Origin: Catenuloplanes niger
GTDB taxonomy: Bacteria > Actinomycetota > Actinomycetes > Mycobacteriales > Micromonosporaceae
Direction: 5' to 3'
NCBI RefSeq assembly: GCF_031458255.1
Contig: NZ_JAVDYC010000001.1
Location: forward strand, 1,364,001-1,428,000
DNA: 64,000 nt
The notes below the pieces were generated by a model. That model was not told the origin of the DNA, made no database searches, and saw only the letters and a program-made list of their open reading frames with translations. Both the position numbers and the translations under genes were made by a program. Positions 36,201-43,371 of the stretch are shown in pieces. Position 1 is the first letter of the stretch, and every line of letters starts with the position of its first letter.

Positions 36201-36253
36201 AACTGAACGCGCTCATCGCGAAGCAGGTCGCGGCCGCATCGCCCTCGTCATGA
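33242..36253 (+). CDS. AfsR/SARP-family regulator with BTAD, NB-ARC and TPR domains
   Basis: A 1003-residue multidomain activator. Residues 1-90 form an OmpR-like winged helix (R-I-L-G-G-V-E-L, A-L-W-G-G-A-A-P-A-T-A). Residues 95-240 form the bacterial transcriptional activator domain (D-E-P-T-R-E-R-L-W, F-L-A-D-E-H-G-L-E-P-G). The NB-ARC begins near 255, with P-loop G-M-G-G-V-G-K-T-T at about 290, Walker B V-L-V-L-L-D-D-A and V-T-S-R-S. TPR-like helices fill 620-990. This is the architecture of AfsR, a pleiotropic activator of secondary metabolism. No biosynthetic cluster is visible nearby. Its 3' end overlaps a convergent merR gene by 41 bp. Confidence 0.92.
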   Translation: MSASHVRFRILGGVELWLDDAPAALPRPRHRAVLGCLLLNANRVVTVSALTEALWGGAAPATARSQLQADISAIRRAGRGAIELTTRAAGYLLHAREDQADHLRFAALTARARGTAATERVPLLREALALWHGPALADAAGAYVAAARLQLGEERLTACEDLYEAELELGRHRDIVPDLARAARDEPTRERLWVTLMLALHRCGRRADALAAGRELRRFLADEHGLEPGPAFQETERLILRSEDDGAVADPVRPALLPPDIVDFTGRDDEIARLGAALAPIGQPLPVVTITGMGGVGKTTLAVHAAHRAAADYPGGQLYATLRGTEARPVEPGDVLARFLRALGVDERAIPIDLTERADAYRSRLAGRRVLVLLDDAADEAQIRPLLPGDGSCVALVTSRSSLDGLAGARRVQLGVFSDDEAASLLGRVAAPQRVAREPAESATILRLCGRLPLAVRIAGARLRSRPAWPMSRLATALQNEQRRLDHLVAGDLAVRTSIASSYRAIGAAGQLLARRLSLFTVPDFPSWLAPAVAGVPAAEAEDLLERLVDAHLLLDAGTDATGTGRYRFHDLVRLYLRERAQDEEPSAGTDVLRAGFGAYLGLARRMATLIPGPCYAAIHGTFPDVPVDGLDSVDPIEWFAAERLALLAVVRHACDAGEIEAAFDLAGCMEKYFDIRGIYIDWRSTSDYVLAACRAAGHRLGEAVMLRGLTELAAWHEVDHPGGAMDRMLADAEQTAELFASVGHGPGLSDAAVMKAWALAAKGTYGEAADAADLAIRLAEEHDHLGGQARAHVAAAVVHGESLDLPVAENHLTVALRVAREVGNQRYVATVLQFIGVLNTRAGRTDVAVVALDESLRVLRTYQDRYAEVLTLLTLARAHLPGPAARGYATEALTIAREYNLPHHTADALGVLGAVELADGNHRRAVDHLSASVRLWRQRGWGTFLADALRTLGDAQAPIDQQAALRAWREARDIYAGLGHAPRVAELNALIAKQVAAASPSS

Positions 36254-36644
36254 TCCGCCGGAACGTCGGGCAGTCCAGGTGCCGCGGCGCCGGGCAGGCG
36301 GCCGCGTGCCGGAGACCGTCGCGCAGCACGGTCAGCCGGCGGATCGTCCGGTCGAGGTCGTCCGCGCGCGTGCTGAGCAACGCCCGGTCGATGGCCGGCT
36401 CGCCGTCCGGGCCGAACATGCCGGCGATCTCGTCCAGCGTGAAGCCCGCGTCCCGGCCGACCGCGACCAGCGCGAGCCGTTCCAGCACGTCTGCCGCGAA
36501 CTGCCGGCGCAGGCCCTTCCGCCCGGACGACGCGATCAGGCCCCGCTCCTCGTAGTAGCGCAGGGCCGAGACGGACAGGCCGGACCGCGCGGCGACCTCG
36601 GCGATGTCGAGCGTGCTTGACCTCAAGTCCGCCTGAGGTGACAC
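36213..36644 (-). CDS. MerR-family regulator with C-terminal Cys pair
   Basis: A 143-residue MerR protein: L-D-I-A-E-V-A-A-R-S-G-L-S-V-S-A-L-R-Y-Y-E-E-R-G-L split across the HTH, then a wing and dimerisation helix. The C-terminal part has C-P-A-P-R-H-L-D-C-P-T-F, two cysteines that could bind metal or sense redox, though a SoxR cluster (four Cys) is absent. GTG 36644 is the usual-length start; TTG 36626 would place the operator wholly outside the gene. It is divergent from the methyltransferase it probably controls. Confidence 0.87.
   Translation of the reverse strand: MSPQADLRSSTLDIAEVAARSGLSVSALRYYEERGLIASSGRKGLRRQFAADVLERLALVAVGRDAGFTLDEIAGMFGPDGEPAIDRALLSTRADDLDRTIRRLTVLRDGLRHAAACPAPRHLDCPTFRRIMTRAMRPRPASR
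36620..36639. promoter_or_regulatory. MerR-type operator between merR and methyltransferase
   Basis: ACCTCAA, 6 bp, CTGAGGT directly follows a TTGACC hexamer (36617-36622) on the plus strand, the TTGACCTCAAG layout typical of MerR/SoxR-regulated promoters. A good -10 at 19 bp spacing is not evident (CACGGT). Confidence 0.6.
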
Positions 36645-36679
36645 GGTGGGCGCTCCGCTCTGGTCAAGGGGGTCTCATC

Positions 36680-37465
36680 ATGCAGTGGAACGGTCACTCC
36701 GGCGATGCCTGGACGCAGGCGCAGGACCTGCTCGACGCGCTCTTCCGCCCGCTGGAGAATCTACTCGTGGCGCCGCTCACCGGCGGTGCCGTGCTGGACG
36801 TCGGCTGCGGCACCGGCGGTACGACGGACGCGGCCGCCCGCCGGCTCGGGCACTGCACCGGCATCGACGTCTCGGCCCGGATGATCGCCGCGGCCCGGGC
36901 GCGCGGCGGCCCCGCCACCTACCTGCTCGCGGACGCGCAGGAACATCCGTTCCCGGCCGGGCACTACGACGTGATCATGTCCCGGTTCGGCGTGATGTTC
37001 TTCGACGATCCGGTACGCGCGTTCGCGAACCTGCACCGTGCGGCCCGGCCCGGCGCCGCGCTGCGCTGCGTCGTCTGGCGCTCCGCGGCCGAGAACCCGT
37101 TCATGACCACCGCCGAGCGGGCCGCCGCTCCCCTGCTGCCCGGCCTGCCGGTCCGCCGCCCCGACGGGCCCGGCCAGTTCGCCTTCGCCGACCCGGCCGT
37201 CGTCACGCCGATCCTCCGGGAGGCCGGCTGGGCGGGCATCGACCTCGCCGCCGTCGACGTCGAGTGCGTGATGCCGGCGACCGAGCTGACCGGCTACTTC
37301 ACCCGGCTCGGCCCGGTCGGCCTGACGCTCGCCGGCGCGGACGACGCGACCCGCGCCGCCGTCGTCGAGGCGGTCCGCCCCGCGTTCGACCCGTTCGTCC
37401 ACGGCGACCAGGTCCGCTTCACCGCCGCCTGCTGGCTCCTGACCGCCCACCGCGACCCGTCCTGA
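36680..37465 (+). CDS. Class I SAM-dependent methyltransferase
   Basis: A 261-residue methyltransferase. The SAM-binding motif V-L-D-V-G-C-G-T-G-G-T-T lies near residue 38, motif II acidic D in G-I-D-V-S-A-R-M, and motif IV region Y-D-V-I-M-S-R-F-G-V-M-F-F. It is of the UbiE/Methyltransf_11/25 type acting on small molecules. GGGGG 9 nt upstream supports ATG 36680. Divergent from a MerR regulator with a shared dyad, so it is probably induced by a toxic or signalling small molecule. Confidence 0.88.
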   Translation: MQWNGHSGDAWTQAQDLLDALFRPLENLLVAPLTGGAVLDVGCGTGGTTDAAARRLGHCTGIDVSARMIAAARARGGPATYLLADAQEHPFPAGHYDVIMSRFGVMFFDDPVRAFANLHRAARPGAALRCVVWRSAAENPFMTTAERAAAPLLPGLPVRRPDGPGQFAFADPAVVTPILREAGWAGIDLAAVDVECVMPATELTGYFTRLGPVGLTLAGADDATRAAVVEAVRPAFDPFVHGDQVRFTAACWLLTAHRDPS

Positions 37466-37500
37466 CGGCACCCACTCGCCCCTGCGGCACTCCCGCCCGC

Positions 37501-37630
37501 CCCTGCGACGGCTGCCGCGTGGCCCTGCGGCTGCCGCGCGTGCCCTGCGGCGGTCTCGCGCGGCCCTGCGACGACGACTGCCGCGTGACCCTGCGGCTTG
37601 CCGCGCGTGTCCTGCGGCGGTCTCGCGCGG
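37501..37630. repeat. Imperfect 63/67-bp tandem duplication in noncoding spacer
   Basis: 37501-37563 and 37564-37630 are near-identical, each starting CCCTGCGACG and ending GGCGGTCTCGCGCGG; the second has 4 extra bases. The octamer CCTGCGGC recurs many times from 37485 to 37660. The 296-bp gap (37466-37761) holds no credible gene. Confidence 0.85.
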
Positions 37631-37761
37631 CCCCGTGGCGGTCCCCTGGTTGGCCCTGCGGTGGTTCCGCCCGGTTCGAAGGGCTCCCCCGCCGGCACCG
37701 TGGATCCGGCACGGCCCGGCGGGTGCCGGCCCGTCGGGGCGGTCGGGTGGGTGGCGCCGGA

Positions 37762-38499
37762 TCAGTCCTGCGCGGTGGGGCGGACCACGATGTCGCCCAC
37801 GTCGACGGAGGCGGGCTGCGCGATCGCGAACGCGATGGCCTCGGCGATCGCGGACGGCGGGATCGCGACGCGGTCGACCGTGACGGCCAGATCGGTGCGG
37901 ACCCGCTCGTCGGAGATGCCGTCGATGAAGCCGGTACGGATCATGCCGGGCGAGACCACGGTGACCCGCAGGTGCTCGCCGGCCTCCTGGCGCAGCCCCT
38001 CGGAGACCGTGCGCACCGCGTTCTTCGTGGCCGCGTAGACGGCCATCGTCGGGCTGATCCGCAGGCCCGCGGTGGAGACCACGTTGACGACGTGCCCGCT
38101 CTCCTGCTCGCGGAAGACCGGTAGCGCGGCCGCGATGCCGTACAGCACGCCGCGCAGGTTGACGTCGATCATCGCGTCCCACTCGTCCACGCGCAGCGCG
38201 TCCATCGGCGAGACCGGGCCGATGCCGGCGTTGTTGACCAGCACGTCGAGCCGGCCGAACCGGTCGCGGGCCAGCGCGACCAGCGCGGTCAGGTCGTCGC
38301 GGCGGGTCACGTCGGTGGCCGCGAACGCGGCCTGGCCGCCCGCCTCGGTGATCCGGGCCGCGAGCCGCTCGATCCGGTCGGTGCGGCGGGCGCCGAGCAC
38401 CACGCGCGCGCCCCGCTCGGCCAGCAGCACCGCGGTCGCCTCACCGATACCGGCGGACGCGCCGGTCACCGCGATCACCTTGCCGTCGATTCCGGACAT
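37762..38499 (-). CDS. Short-chain dehydrogenase/reductase, classical
   Basis: A 245-residue classical SDR: cofactor motif T-G-A-S-A-G-I-G (about 11-18), N-N-A-G, Ser in V-S-T-A-G, and catalytic Y-A-A-T-K. A-R-R-T-D-R after strand 2 suggests NADP(H) preference. It resembles the YdfG/clavulanate-dehydrogenase-like branch acting on small alcohols or aldehydes. ATG 38499 gives the normal SDR length. It faces a divergent tetR gene, with two identical palindromes in the 89 bp between them, so it is almost certainly under that repressor. Confidence 0.92.
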   Translation of the reverse strand: MSGIDGKVIAVTGASAGIGEATAVLLAERGARVVLGARRTDRIERLAARITEAGGQAAFAATDVTRRDDLTALVALARDRFGRLDVLVNNAGIGPVSPMDALRVDEWDAMIDVNLRGVLYGIAAALPVFREQESGHVVNVVSTAGLRISPTMAVYAATKNAVRTVSEGLRQEAGEHLRVTVVSPGMIRTGFIDGISDERVRTDLAVTVDRVAIPPSAIAEAIAFAIAQPASVDVGDIVVRPTAQD

Positions 38500-38522
38500 G
38501 ATGCACCCCTTAGAATTGGTAC

Positions 38523-38569
38523 CGGACAACTGTCCGCCAACGCTTCGAACGTTAGCGGACAACTGTCCG
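38523..38569. promoter_or_regulatory. Two identical TetR operators
   Basis: CGGACAACTGTCCG occurs at 38523-38536 and exactly again at 38556-38569 (33 bp apart, about three helical turns), each a perfect 6-2-6 palindrome. Between them lies TTCGAA (38544-38549). The two sites probably cover the SDR and tetR promoters respectively. Confidence 0.88.
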
Positions 38570-38588
38570 CTTAGCCAAGGGAGACGGT

Positions 38589-39137
38589 ATGACGCGACGC
38601 ACGGACGCCGAACAGAACCGGGCGCGCCTGCTGGCCGTCGCGCGCGAGGAGCTCACCGGCTCGGCCGACGTGAGCCTGCACTCGATCGCGAAGAAGGCCG
38701 GCGTCGGACAGGGCACGCTCTACCGGCACTTCCCCACCCGGGAGGCGCTGCTGATGGCGGTCTACCGGCAGGACGTCGCGGACGTGGTCGACGCGGCCGG
38801 CACGCTGCTGGCCGCGCACGAGCCCCGGCAGGCGCTGCGGCTCTGGCTCGGCCGGCTCGGCGCGTTCGGCCGGATCAAGCACAGCTTCGCGGCCGTGCTG
38901 CACGCGGCCACCCGCGCCGACCTGGCCGCCGAGCACTACCGGCCGATCACCGGCGCGATCGACCGGCTGCTCGCCGCCGGCCGGGACGCCGGCGACGTCC
39001 GCCCCGACGTGGACGCCGAGGACCTGCTGCTGCTGGTCAGCTTCCTCTGGCACGGCGACGCCCAGGACCCGGAGTGGGAACAACGCTCCCAGCACATGCT
39101 GGAGGTCGTCCTCGACGGCCTGCGCCCGTCACGATGA
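38589..39137 (+). CDS. TetR-family repressor of the divergent SDR
   Basis: A 182-residue TetR protein with HTH V-G-Q-G-T-L-Y-R-H-F-P-T-R-E-A-L-L and a C-terminal TetR_C-type helical domain. GGGAGA 8 nt upstream supports ATG 38589. Placement and paired operators define it as autoregulatory and controlling the SDR. SDR-TetR pairs of this sort usually sense a toxic aldehyde or ketone; the ligand is unknown. Confidence 0.92.
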   Translation: MTRRTDAEQNRARLLAVAREELTGSADVSLHSIAKKAGVGQGTLYRHFPTREALLMAVYRQDVADVVDAAGTLLAAHEPRQALRLWLGRLGAFGRIKHSFAAVLHAATRADLAAEHYRPITGAIDRLLAAGRDAGDVRPDVDAEDLLLLVSFLWHGDAQDPEWEQRSQHMLEVVLDGLRPSR

Positions 39138-39214
39138 GCCCGGCACCCGCGACCGGCCGCTCCGGGCATGCGGGCCGGGCCGCGCCGGAGCGGGAAGATC
39201 TGGCGTGGCGGGCG

Positions 39215-40060
39215 CTACAGGTCGCGTCGCTGGAACGCGACCGCCGCCAGCGACAGGGTCAGCAGCACCCAGGTGCCGGCCCACGCCAGGTAGCCGGGGG
39301 TGAGCGAGGCGGAGCTGAGAAACGGATGTCCCTCGAACGCCTCGCTGAAGCTGGTCAGCAGCGACGGGTCCTGGAACGCGTTCATCGCGCCGCGCCACAG
39401 TCCGTCCGTCGGCAGCAGGGCCTGGGAGACCGTGCCGATGCGGCGGACGCTGTCGTTGCCGAGGGCGGCGCCGAGGCCGCCGATGACGCCGGCGATCCAG
39501 GTGGCGCCGAAGAGGCCGACCGCGACGATGCCGGAGGCCATCGGGGAGATGACCGTGGAGAGCAGCAGGCCGAGCGTGAGCAGCGTGACGGCCTGCGCGG
39601 CGAGCAGGGCCAGGCCGGTGACCGGGGACGGCGGCCAGTAGCCGGTGGTGACCAGCACGATGAGCAGTTGCGCGGTGCCGGCGACCGCGACGAAACCGGT
39701 GCCGAACCCGACCAGCCCGAGCCACTTCCCGAGGAGCACGGACGCGCGGTGGACGGGGCGGGTCAGCACGGCGAGCGCGATGCCGCTCTCGGTCTCGCCG
39801 GCCAGCGTCGGGCCGGCCATGAACGCGGTGCCGAGCGCGGCGATCAGGCTCAGGCCGAACATCACCAGGTTGAGCACGAGCGCGGCGGCGAACCGGGATT
39901 CGCCGCTGGTCAGGTCGCCGCCGAACTCGGCGTCGATGCGGGCGAAGCCCCAGGCGCTCAGCGACAGCAGCAGCACGGTCAGCACGGCCAGCGAGCGGAG
40001 CACGCGGCGGCGCGCGGCCTCACGGAGCGTCAGCGCGGCGACGGTGAGCACGGTGGTCAT
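39215..40060 (-). CDS. ABC-2-type exporter permease
   Basis: A 281-residue membrane protein with about six helices: an N-terminal helix (T-L-R-E-A-A-R-R-R then a hydrophobic stretch), a long loop to about 60, and G-L-S-L-I-A-A and G-L-L-L-S-T-V-I-S-P-M segments. This is the ABC2_membrane (NosY/bacitracin-exporter-like) pattern. ATGA overlap with the preceding ATPase gene makes it the permease of that exporter. Last gene of a four-gene sigma/anti-sigma operon. Confidence 0.87.
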   Translation of the reverse strand: MTTVLTVAALTLREAARRRVLRSLAVLTVLLLSLSAWGFARIDAEFGGDLTSGESRFAAALVLNLVMFGLSLIAALGTAFMAGPTLAGETESGIALAVLTRPVHRASVLLGKWLGLVGFGTGFVAVAGTAQLLIVLVTTGYWPPSPVTGLALLAAQAVTLLTLGLLLSTVISPMASGIVAVGLFGATWIAGVIGGLGAALGNDSVRRIGTVSQALLPTDGLWRGAMNAFQDPSLLTSFSEAFEGHPFLSSASLTPGYLAWAGTWVLLTLSLAAVAFQRRDL

Positions 40061-40941
40061 CGGGTTCCTCGCAGGATGGTGAGCAGTCGGTCCTCCAGGC
40101 TGATCCGGCCGGGCTCGACCGCGTGCACGCGCACACCCAGACCCACGAGATCAGCGATCAGCGCCGGTACGTCGTCCGGCAGCACGATCGTCCACCGGTC
40201 GCCGTCCCGCGCGGTGACGTCGCCGAGCCGGGCCGCGGCCGCGTCGCCGACGCCGTCCAGGTGCAGGCGCAGCTCCCGGCCGCCGAGCAGTTCGGGCAGC
40301 GTGCCGGACGCGGCGACCCGGCCCCGGTCGAGGATCACGACCCGGTCGCAGACGCGTTCGACCTCGCCGATCAGGTGCGAGTTGAGCAGCACGGCCACGC
40401 CCCGTTCGCGGAGCGCGAGCAGCAGGTCGCGGACGTCGGCGCGGCCGATCGGGTCGAGCGCGCTGGTCGGCTCGTCCAGCACCACCAGTTCGGGCCGGGC
40501 GACGAGCGCGACGGCCAGGCCGAGGCGCTGCTGCATGCCCTTGGAGAAGCCGCCGACCCGGTCGCCGGCCCGGTCCGCGAGCCCGACCGCGCCGAGCACG
40601 TCCGGGTCGGCGGGCGTCCCGGCCAGGCGCGCGTGCAGCCGCAGCACCTCGGACGCGGTCAGCCACGGCTGGTACCGGAACAGCTCGGGCAGGTAGCCGA
40701 CCCGGGCCCGGGAGCGCGGCTCCCGGGACGGGCGGCCGAGCAGCATCGTCTCGCCCGCGTCCGGGCGGACCAGGCCGAGCAGCATCTTGATCACCGTGGT
40801 CTTGCCGGCGCCGTTCGGGCCGAGCAGGCCGAGCACCTCACCGCGGCCGACGGTGAACGACACGCCGTCCACCGCGACCCGCTTCCGGTAGCGTTTGCGC
40901 AGCCCGTCCGCCCACACCGCGGGGCTCTCCACCGACGTCAC
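40057..40941 (-). CDS. ABC-2-type exporter ATPase
   Basis: A 294-residue ATPase (GTG start): Walker A G-P-N-G-A-G-K-T-T, signature F-S-K-G-M-Q-Q-R-L-G-L-A (the drug/bacitracin subclass), Walker B L-V-V-L-D-E-P-T-S-A-L-D and switch N-S-H-L. A C-terminal regulatory extension of about 80 residues is typical. GTGA overlap with the anti-sigma gene before it and ATGA with the permease after it show tight coupling, so expression depends on the sigma factor upstream. Confidence 0.92.
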   Translation of the reverse strand: MTSVESPAVWADGLRKRYRKRVAVDGVSFTVGRGEVLGLLGPNGAGKTTVIKMLLGLVRPDAGETMLLGRPSREPRSRARVGYLPELFRYQPWLTASEVLRLHARLAGTPADPDVLGAVGLADRAGDRVGGFSKGMQQRLGLAVALVARPELVVLDEPTSALDPIGRADVRDLLLALRERGVAVLLNSHLIGEVERVCDRVVILDRGRVAASGTLPELLGGRELRLHLDGVGDAAAARLGDVTARDGDRWTIVLPDDVPALIADLVGLGVRVHAVEPGRISLEDRLLTILRGTR

Positions 40942-41978
40942 CGCAGGTCTCGCGCCACGGTCAGCACCTCGTCCGCGGACAGCGAGCCGGCCACGGCCGT
41001 GACCACGCCGTCGCGCACCCACACCACGGCCGCCAGCACGCCGTCCCGGGAAGTGATCACGGTGGCCGGGGTGCCGTTCACGTCCGCGGGCGCGCTGGTC
41101 AGCTTCTCGTCCACGACGTGCAGCGGGAGCGTCGTACCGTCGCCGGTGAAGCTCCGCAGCCGGGACGCCACGTCCGCGGGCAGGCCGGACAGCGAGAGCA
41201 GGTGGTCGCGCACGGTCGCGAAGTCGGCGCCCGAGTCGGAGTACGCGGCCGGCGCCACGGCCCGGCCGACGATGAGCGCGGGCACGCCGCGATCCTCCGC
41301 CCAGACCGCCGCGACGCCGGGGCCGGCGGTCAGCCGGAAGCGGGCACCGTCGAGTTCGGGCGCGCCCGCCCGGTCGCCGTCCAGCGTGAAGATCACCGTT
41401 GCCCGGTCGCCGGCCTGGTAGACCGGGTCGCCGGTGACGCCGCGGGGCAGCGCCGGCACCTCCGGCACGGCGAGGCCGCTCGCCGCGCGGGCCGCCGCCG
41501 CGTCCGGCACCTCGCGGACGTGCGGTTCCTCGGCGACCTCGACCTCGCCGTACGCGGAGAGGTCCGGCAGCGCGAGCAGGTCCGCCTGGCTGATCGTGAT
41601 CGGTGCGATCTCCTCGGTGTGGAAGACGCGCAGCCAGTCGGTGGCGACCGCGGCGGTCGCGCCGGTGAGCAGCGCGACCGCGGCCGCGACCGCGACCATC
41701 GGCCCGCGCCACCGGGGCGTGCTCCGCCGGCTCACCCGGACCGCCTCCGCGGCGGTCATCGGCGCGGCGAACGCGGCCGACAACCGCCGCCAGCCCGCGT
41801 CGACGTCCGGCGCCGCCTCGGTGTGCAGCGCCGCGCCGATCAGCGCGGCCTCCGTCCGTACCGTGGAAAGGTTCTCCTGGCACTCGGGACAGGACGCGAC
41901 GTGGGCGCGGTCCGGGTCGGTGATCGCGGACGGCTCGTCGGCGAGCCGGCGCAGTGTGCCCTCAGCGGGATGACGCAT
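40938..41978 (-). CDS. Anti-sigma factor with zinc-finger-type N terminus and outside sensor domain
   Basis: A 346-residue single-pass membrane protein. The cytoplasmic N terminus has H-V-A-S-C-P-E-C, the H-x3-C-x2-C signature of zf-HC2 anti-sigma domains. A membrane segment spans about 93-112, and a large beta-rich domain of about 230 residues lies outside and may sense envelope damage or a ligand. It overlaps the sigma factor gene by 17 nt and the exporter ATPase by 4 nt. Confidence 0.85.
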   Translation of the reverse strand: MRHPAEGTLRRLADEPSAITDPDRAHVASCPECQENLSTVRTEAALIGAALHTEAAPDVDAGWRRLSAAFAAPMTAAEAVRVSRRSTPRWRGPMVAVAAAVALLTGATAAVATDWLRVFHTEEIAPITISQADLLALPDLSAYGEVEVAEEPHVREVPDAAAARAASGLAVPEVPALPRGVTGDPVYQAGDRATVIFTLDGDRAGAPELDGARFRLTAGPGVAAVWAEDRGVPALIVGRAVAPAAYSDSGADFATVRDHLLSLSGLPADVASRLRSFTGDGTTLPLHVVDEKLTSAPADVNGTPATVITSRDGVLAAVVWVRDGVVTAVAGSLSADEVLTVARDLR

Positions 41979-42450
41979 GACGGATCAACTCCTCGCGCAG
42001 TGCGGATTCGGCGCGGCGGACCGTGGTGCCGACGCTGCCGGGTGAGAGGTCGAGGGCCGCCGCGATCTCGGCGTAGCTGAGCCCGCTGTGCCGCAGCACC
42101 AGCGCGACCGCCTGCTTGCGCGGCAGCCGGCCCAGCGCCTGCCGGACCCGCCGCCGCTCCTCCCGGGTGACCACGGCGTCCGCGACGTCCGGTACCGGCT
42201 CCGGCACGGCCTCGCCGGTTTCCCGGGCCACGCGCCGGCGGCCGGACCGCAGGTGGTTCAGCGCGGTGTGCGCCGCCGCGACGCAGAGCCATCCGATCGC
42301 CTCGCCGGCCGGCACCGCCGACCGCCCGAACGACAGGAACACCTCCTGCGCCACGTCCTCCGCCTCGTCCCGGCCGCCCAGCACGCGGGCCGCGACGGAC
42401 ACGACCCTCGGGTAGGCGTCCCGGAAGATGTCCTCCAGGTCGGCCCTCAC
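41962..42450 (-). CDS. ECF RNA polymerase sigma factor
   Basis: A 162-residue sigma factor: region 2 D-E-A-E-D-V-A-Q-E-V-F and I-G-W-L-C-V-A-A-A-H-T-A-L-N; region 4 L-P-R-K-Q-A-V-A-L-V-L-R and S-Y-A-E-I-A-A-A-L-D-L-S-P-G-S-V-G-T-T-V-R-R. GTG 42450 is chosen because GGAGG lies 7 nt upstream. It heads a sigma/anti-sigma/ABC-2 exporter operon and most likely transcribes it. The 191-bp gap upstream is shared with the divergent acyltransferase gene. Confidence 0.9.
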   Translation of the reverse strand: MRADLEDIFRDAYPRVVSVAARVLGGRDEAEDVAQEVFLSFGRSAVPAGEAIGWLCVAAAHTALNHLRSGRRRVARETGEAVPEPVPDVADAVVTREERRRVRQALGRLPRKQAVALVLRHSGLSYAEIAAALDLSPGSVGTTVRRAESALREELIRHASSR

Positions 42451-42641
42451 AATGTCCTCCACACCTTCGAAGCACCGCCGCCCGGTCGTCTGTGACAGGG
42501 CCTCTACGCTGCGGTTTCGCCCTCGCAGGCTAGGTGGCGGAGGCGGTCCGGGCGGCGCGTTGCGCGGGATCCGACCGAGACCTTCACACACCGCGCACAA
42601 CTGCGTGGAGGGCCGCCGGCGCGTACCGCTAGATTCGCGGG

Positions 42642-43364
42642 ATGCTTCGGGTCCTCTCGTACGTGTACTGGGCGGTCATCGTCCTGACCTGCCCGGTCTT
42701 CTTCGTCGGCGCGCTGCTGATCTGGGCGGTGACCCTGCCGTTCGACCGGCGCAAGGTGGCGCTGCACCTGTACTCGTCCGCGTGGGCCGTCTTCTACGTG
42801 CGGCTGAACCCGCTGTGGCGGCTGCGCACGACCGGCCGGGAACTGCTGCCGTGGAAGGGCGCCGCGGTGCTGGTCGCGAACCACGCCTCGCTGATCGACA
42901 TCCTGGTGCTGTTCGACCTGTTCCGGCCGTTCAAGTGGGTCTCCAAGGCGGAGATCTTCAAGGTCCCGTTCGTCGGCTGGAACATGCACCTCAACGGCTA
43001 CGTCCCGCTGGTCCGCGGCAGCGGCGAGTCGGTCCGGAAGATGATGGCCCGCTGCGGCGAGTTGCTCAGCCGGGGCATCCCGGTGCTGCTGTTCCCGGAG
43101 GGGCGGCGCACCGACGACGGCCGGCTGCAGAAGTTCAAGGACGGCGCGTTCGAGCTCGCGGTCCGCCACGGCGTGCCGGTCCACCCGATCGCGGTGCACG
43201 GCACCGGGCGGGCACTGCCCAAGCACGGCCTGGTCCTCCGCGACCACGTCGACGCGCGCGTCGAGGTGCTGCCCGCGCTGCACCCGTCCGACTTCGCCGA
43301 CGCCCGCGCCCTCCGCGACGCGGCCCAGCAGACCATCGAGGCAGCCCTCGCCGCGGCGCGGTAG
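42642..43364 (+). CDS. 1-acyl-sn-glycerol-3-phosphate acyltransferase (PlsC family)
   Basis: A 240-residue acyltransferase with an N-terminal membrane helix (about 5-30), the catalytic N-H-A-S-L-I-D (H-x4-D), and F-P-E-G-R-R substrate motif. It acylates lysophosphatidate to phosphatidate at the cytoplasmic membrane face. A TAGATT -10 box ends 6 nt before the ATG, so the mRNA is probably leaderless. It stands alone between the sigma operon and a HEAT-repeat gene. Confidence 0.92.
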   Translation: MLRVLSYVYWAVIVLTCPVFFVGALLIWAVTLPFDRRKVALHLYSSAWAVFYVRLNPLWRLRTTGRELLPWKGAAVLVANHASLIDILVLFDLFRPFKWVSKAEIFKVPFVGWNMHLNGYVPLVRGSGESVRKMMARCGELLSRGIPVLLFPEGRRTDDGRLQKFKDGAFELAVRHGVPVHPIAVHGTGRALPKHGLVLRDHVDARVEVLPALHPSDFADARALRDAAQQTIEAALAAAR

Positions 43365-43371
43365 GCGGCCG

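Noticed and set aside
37294-37698. Minus-strand repetitive frames across the 37.5-kb spacer
   Set aside because: Their repetitive translation follows from the DNA repeats; no start context or domain supports coding.
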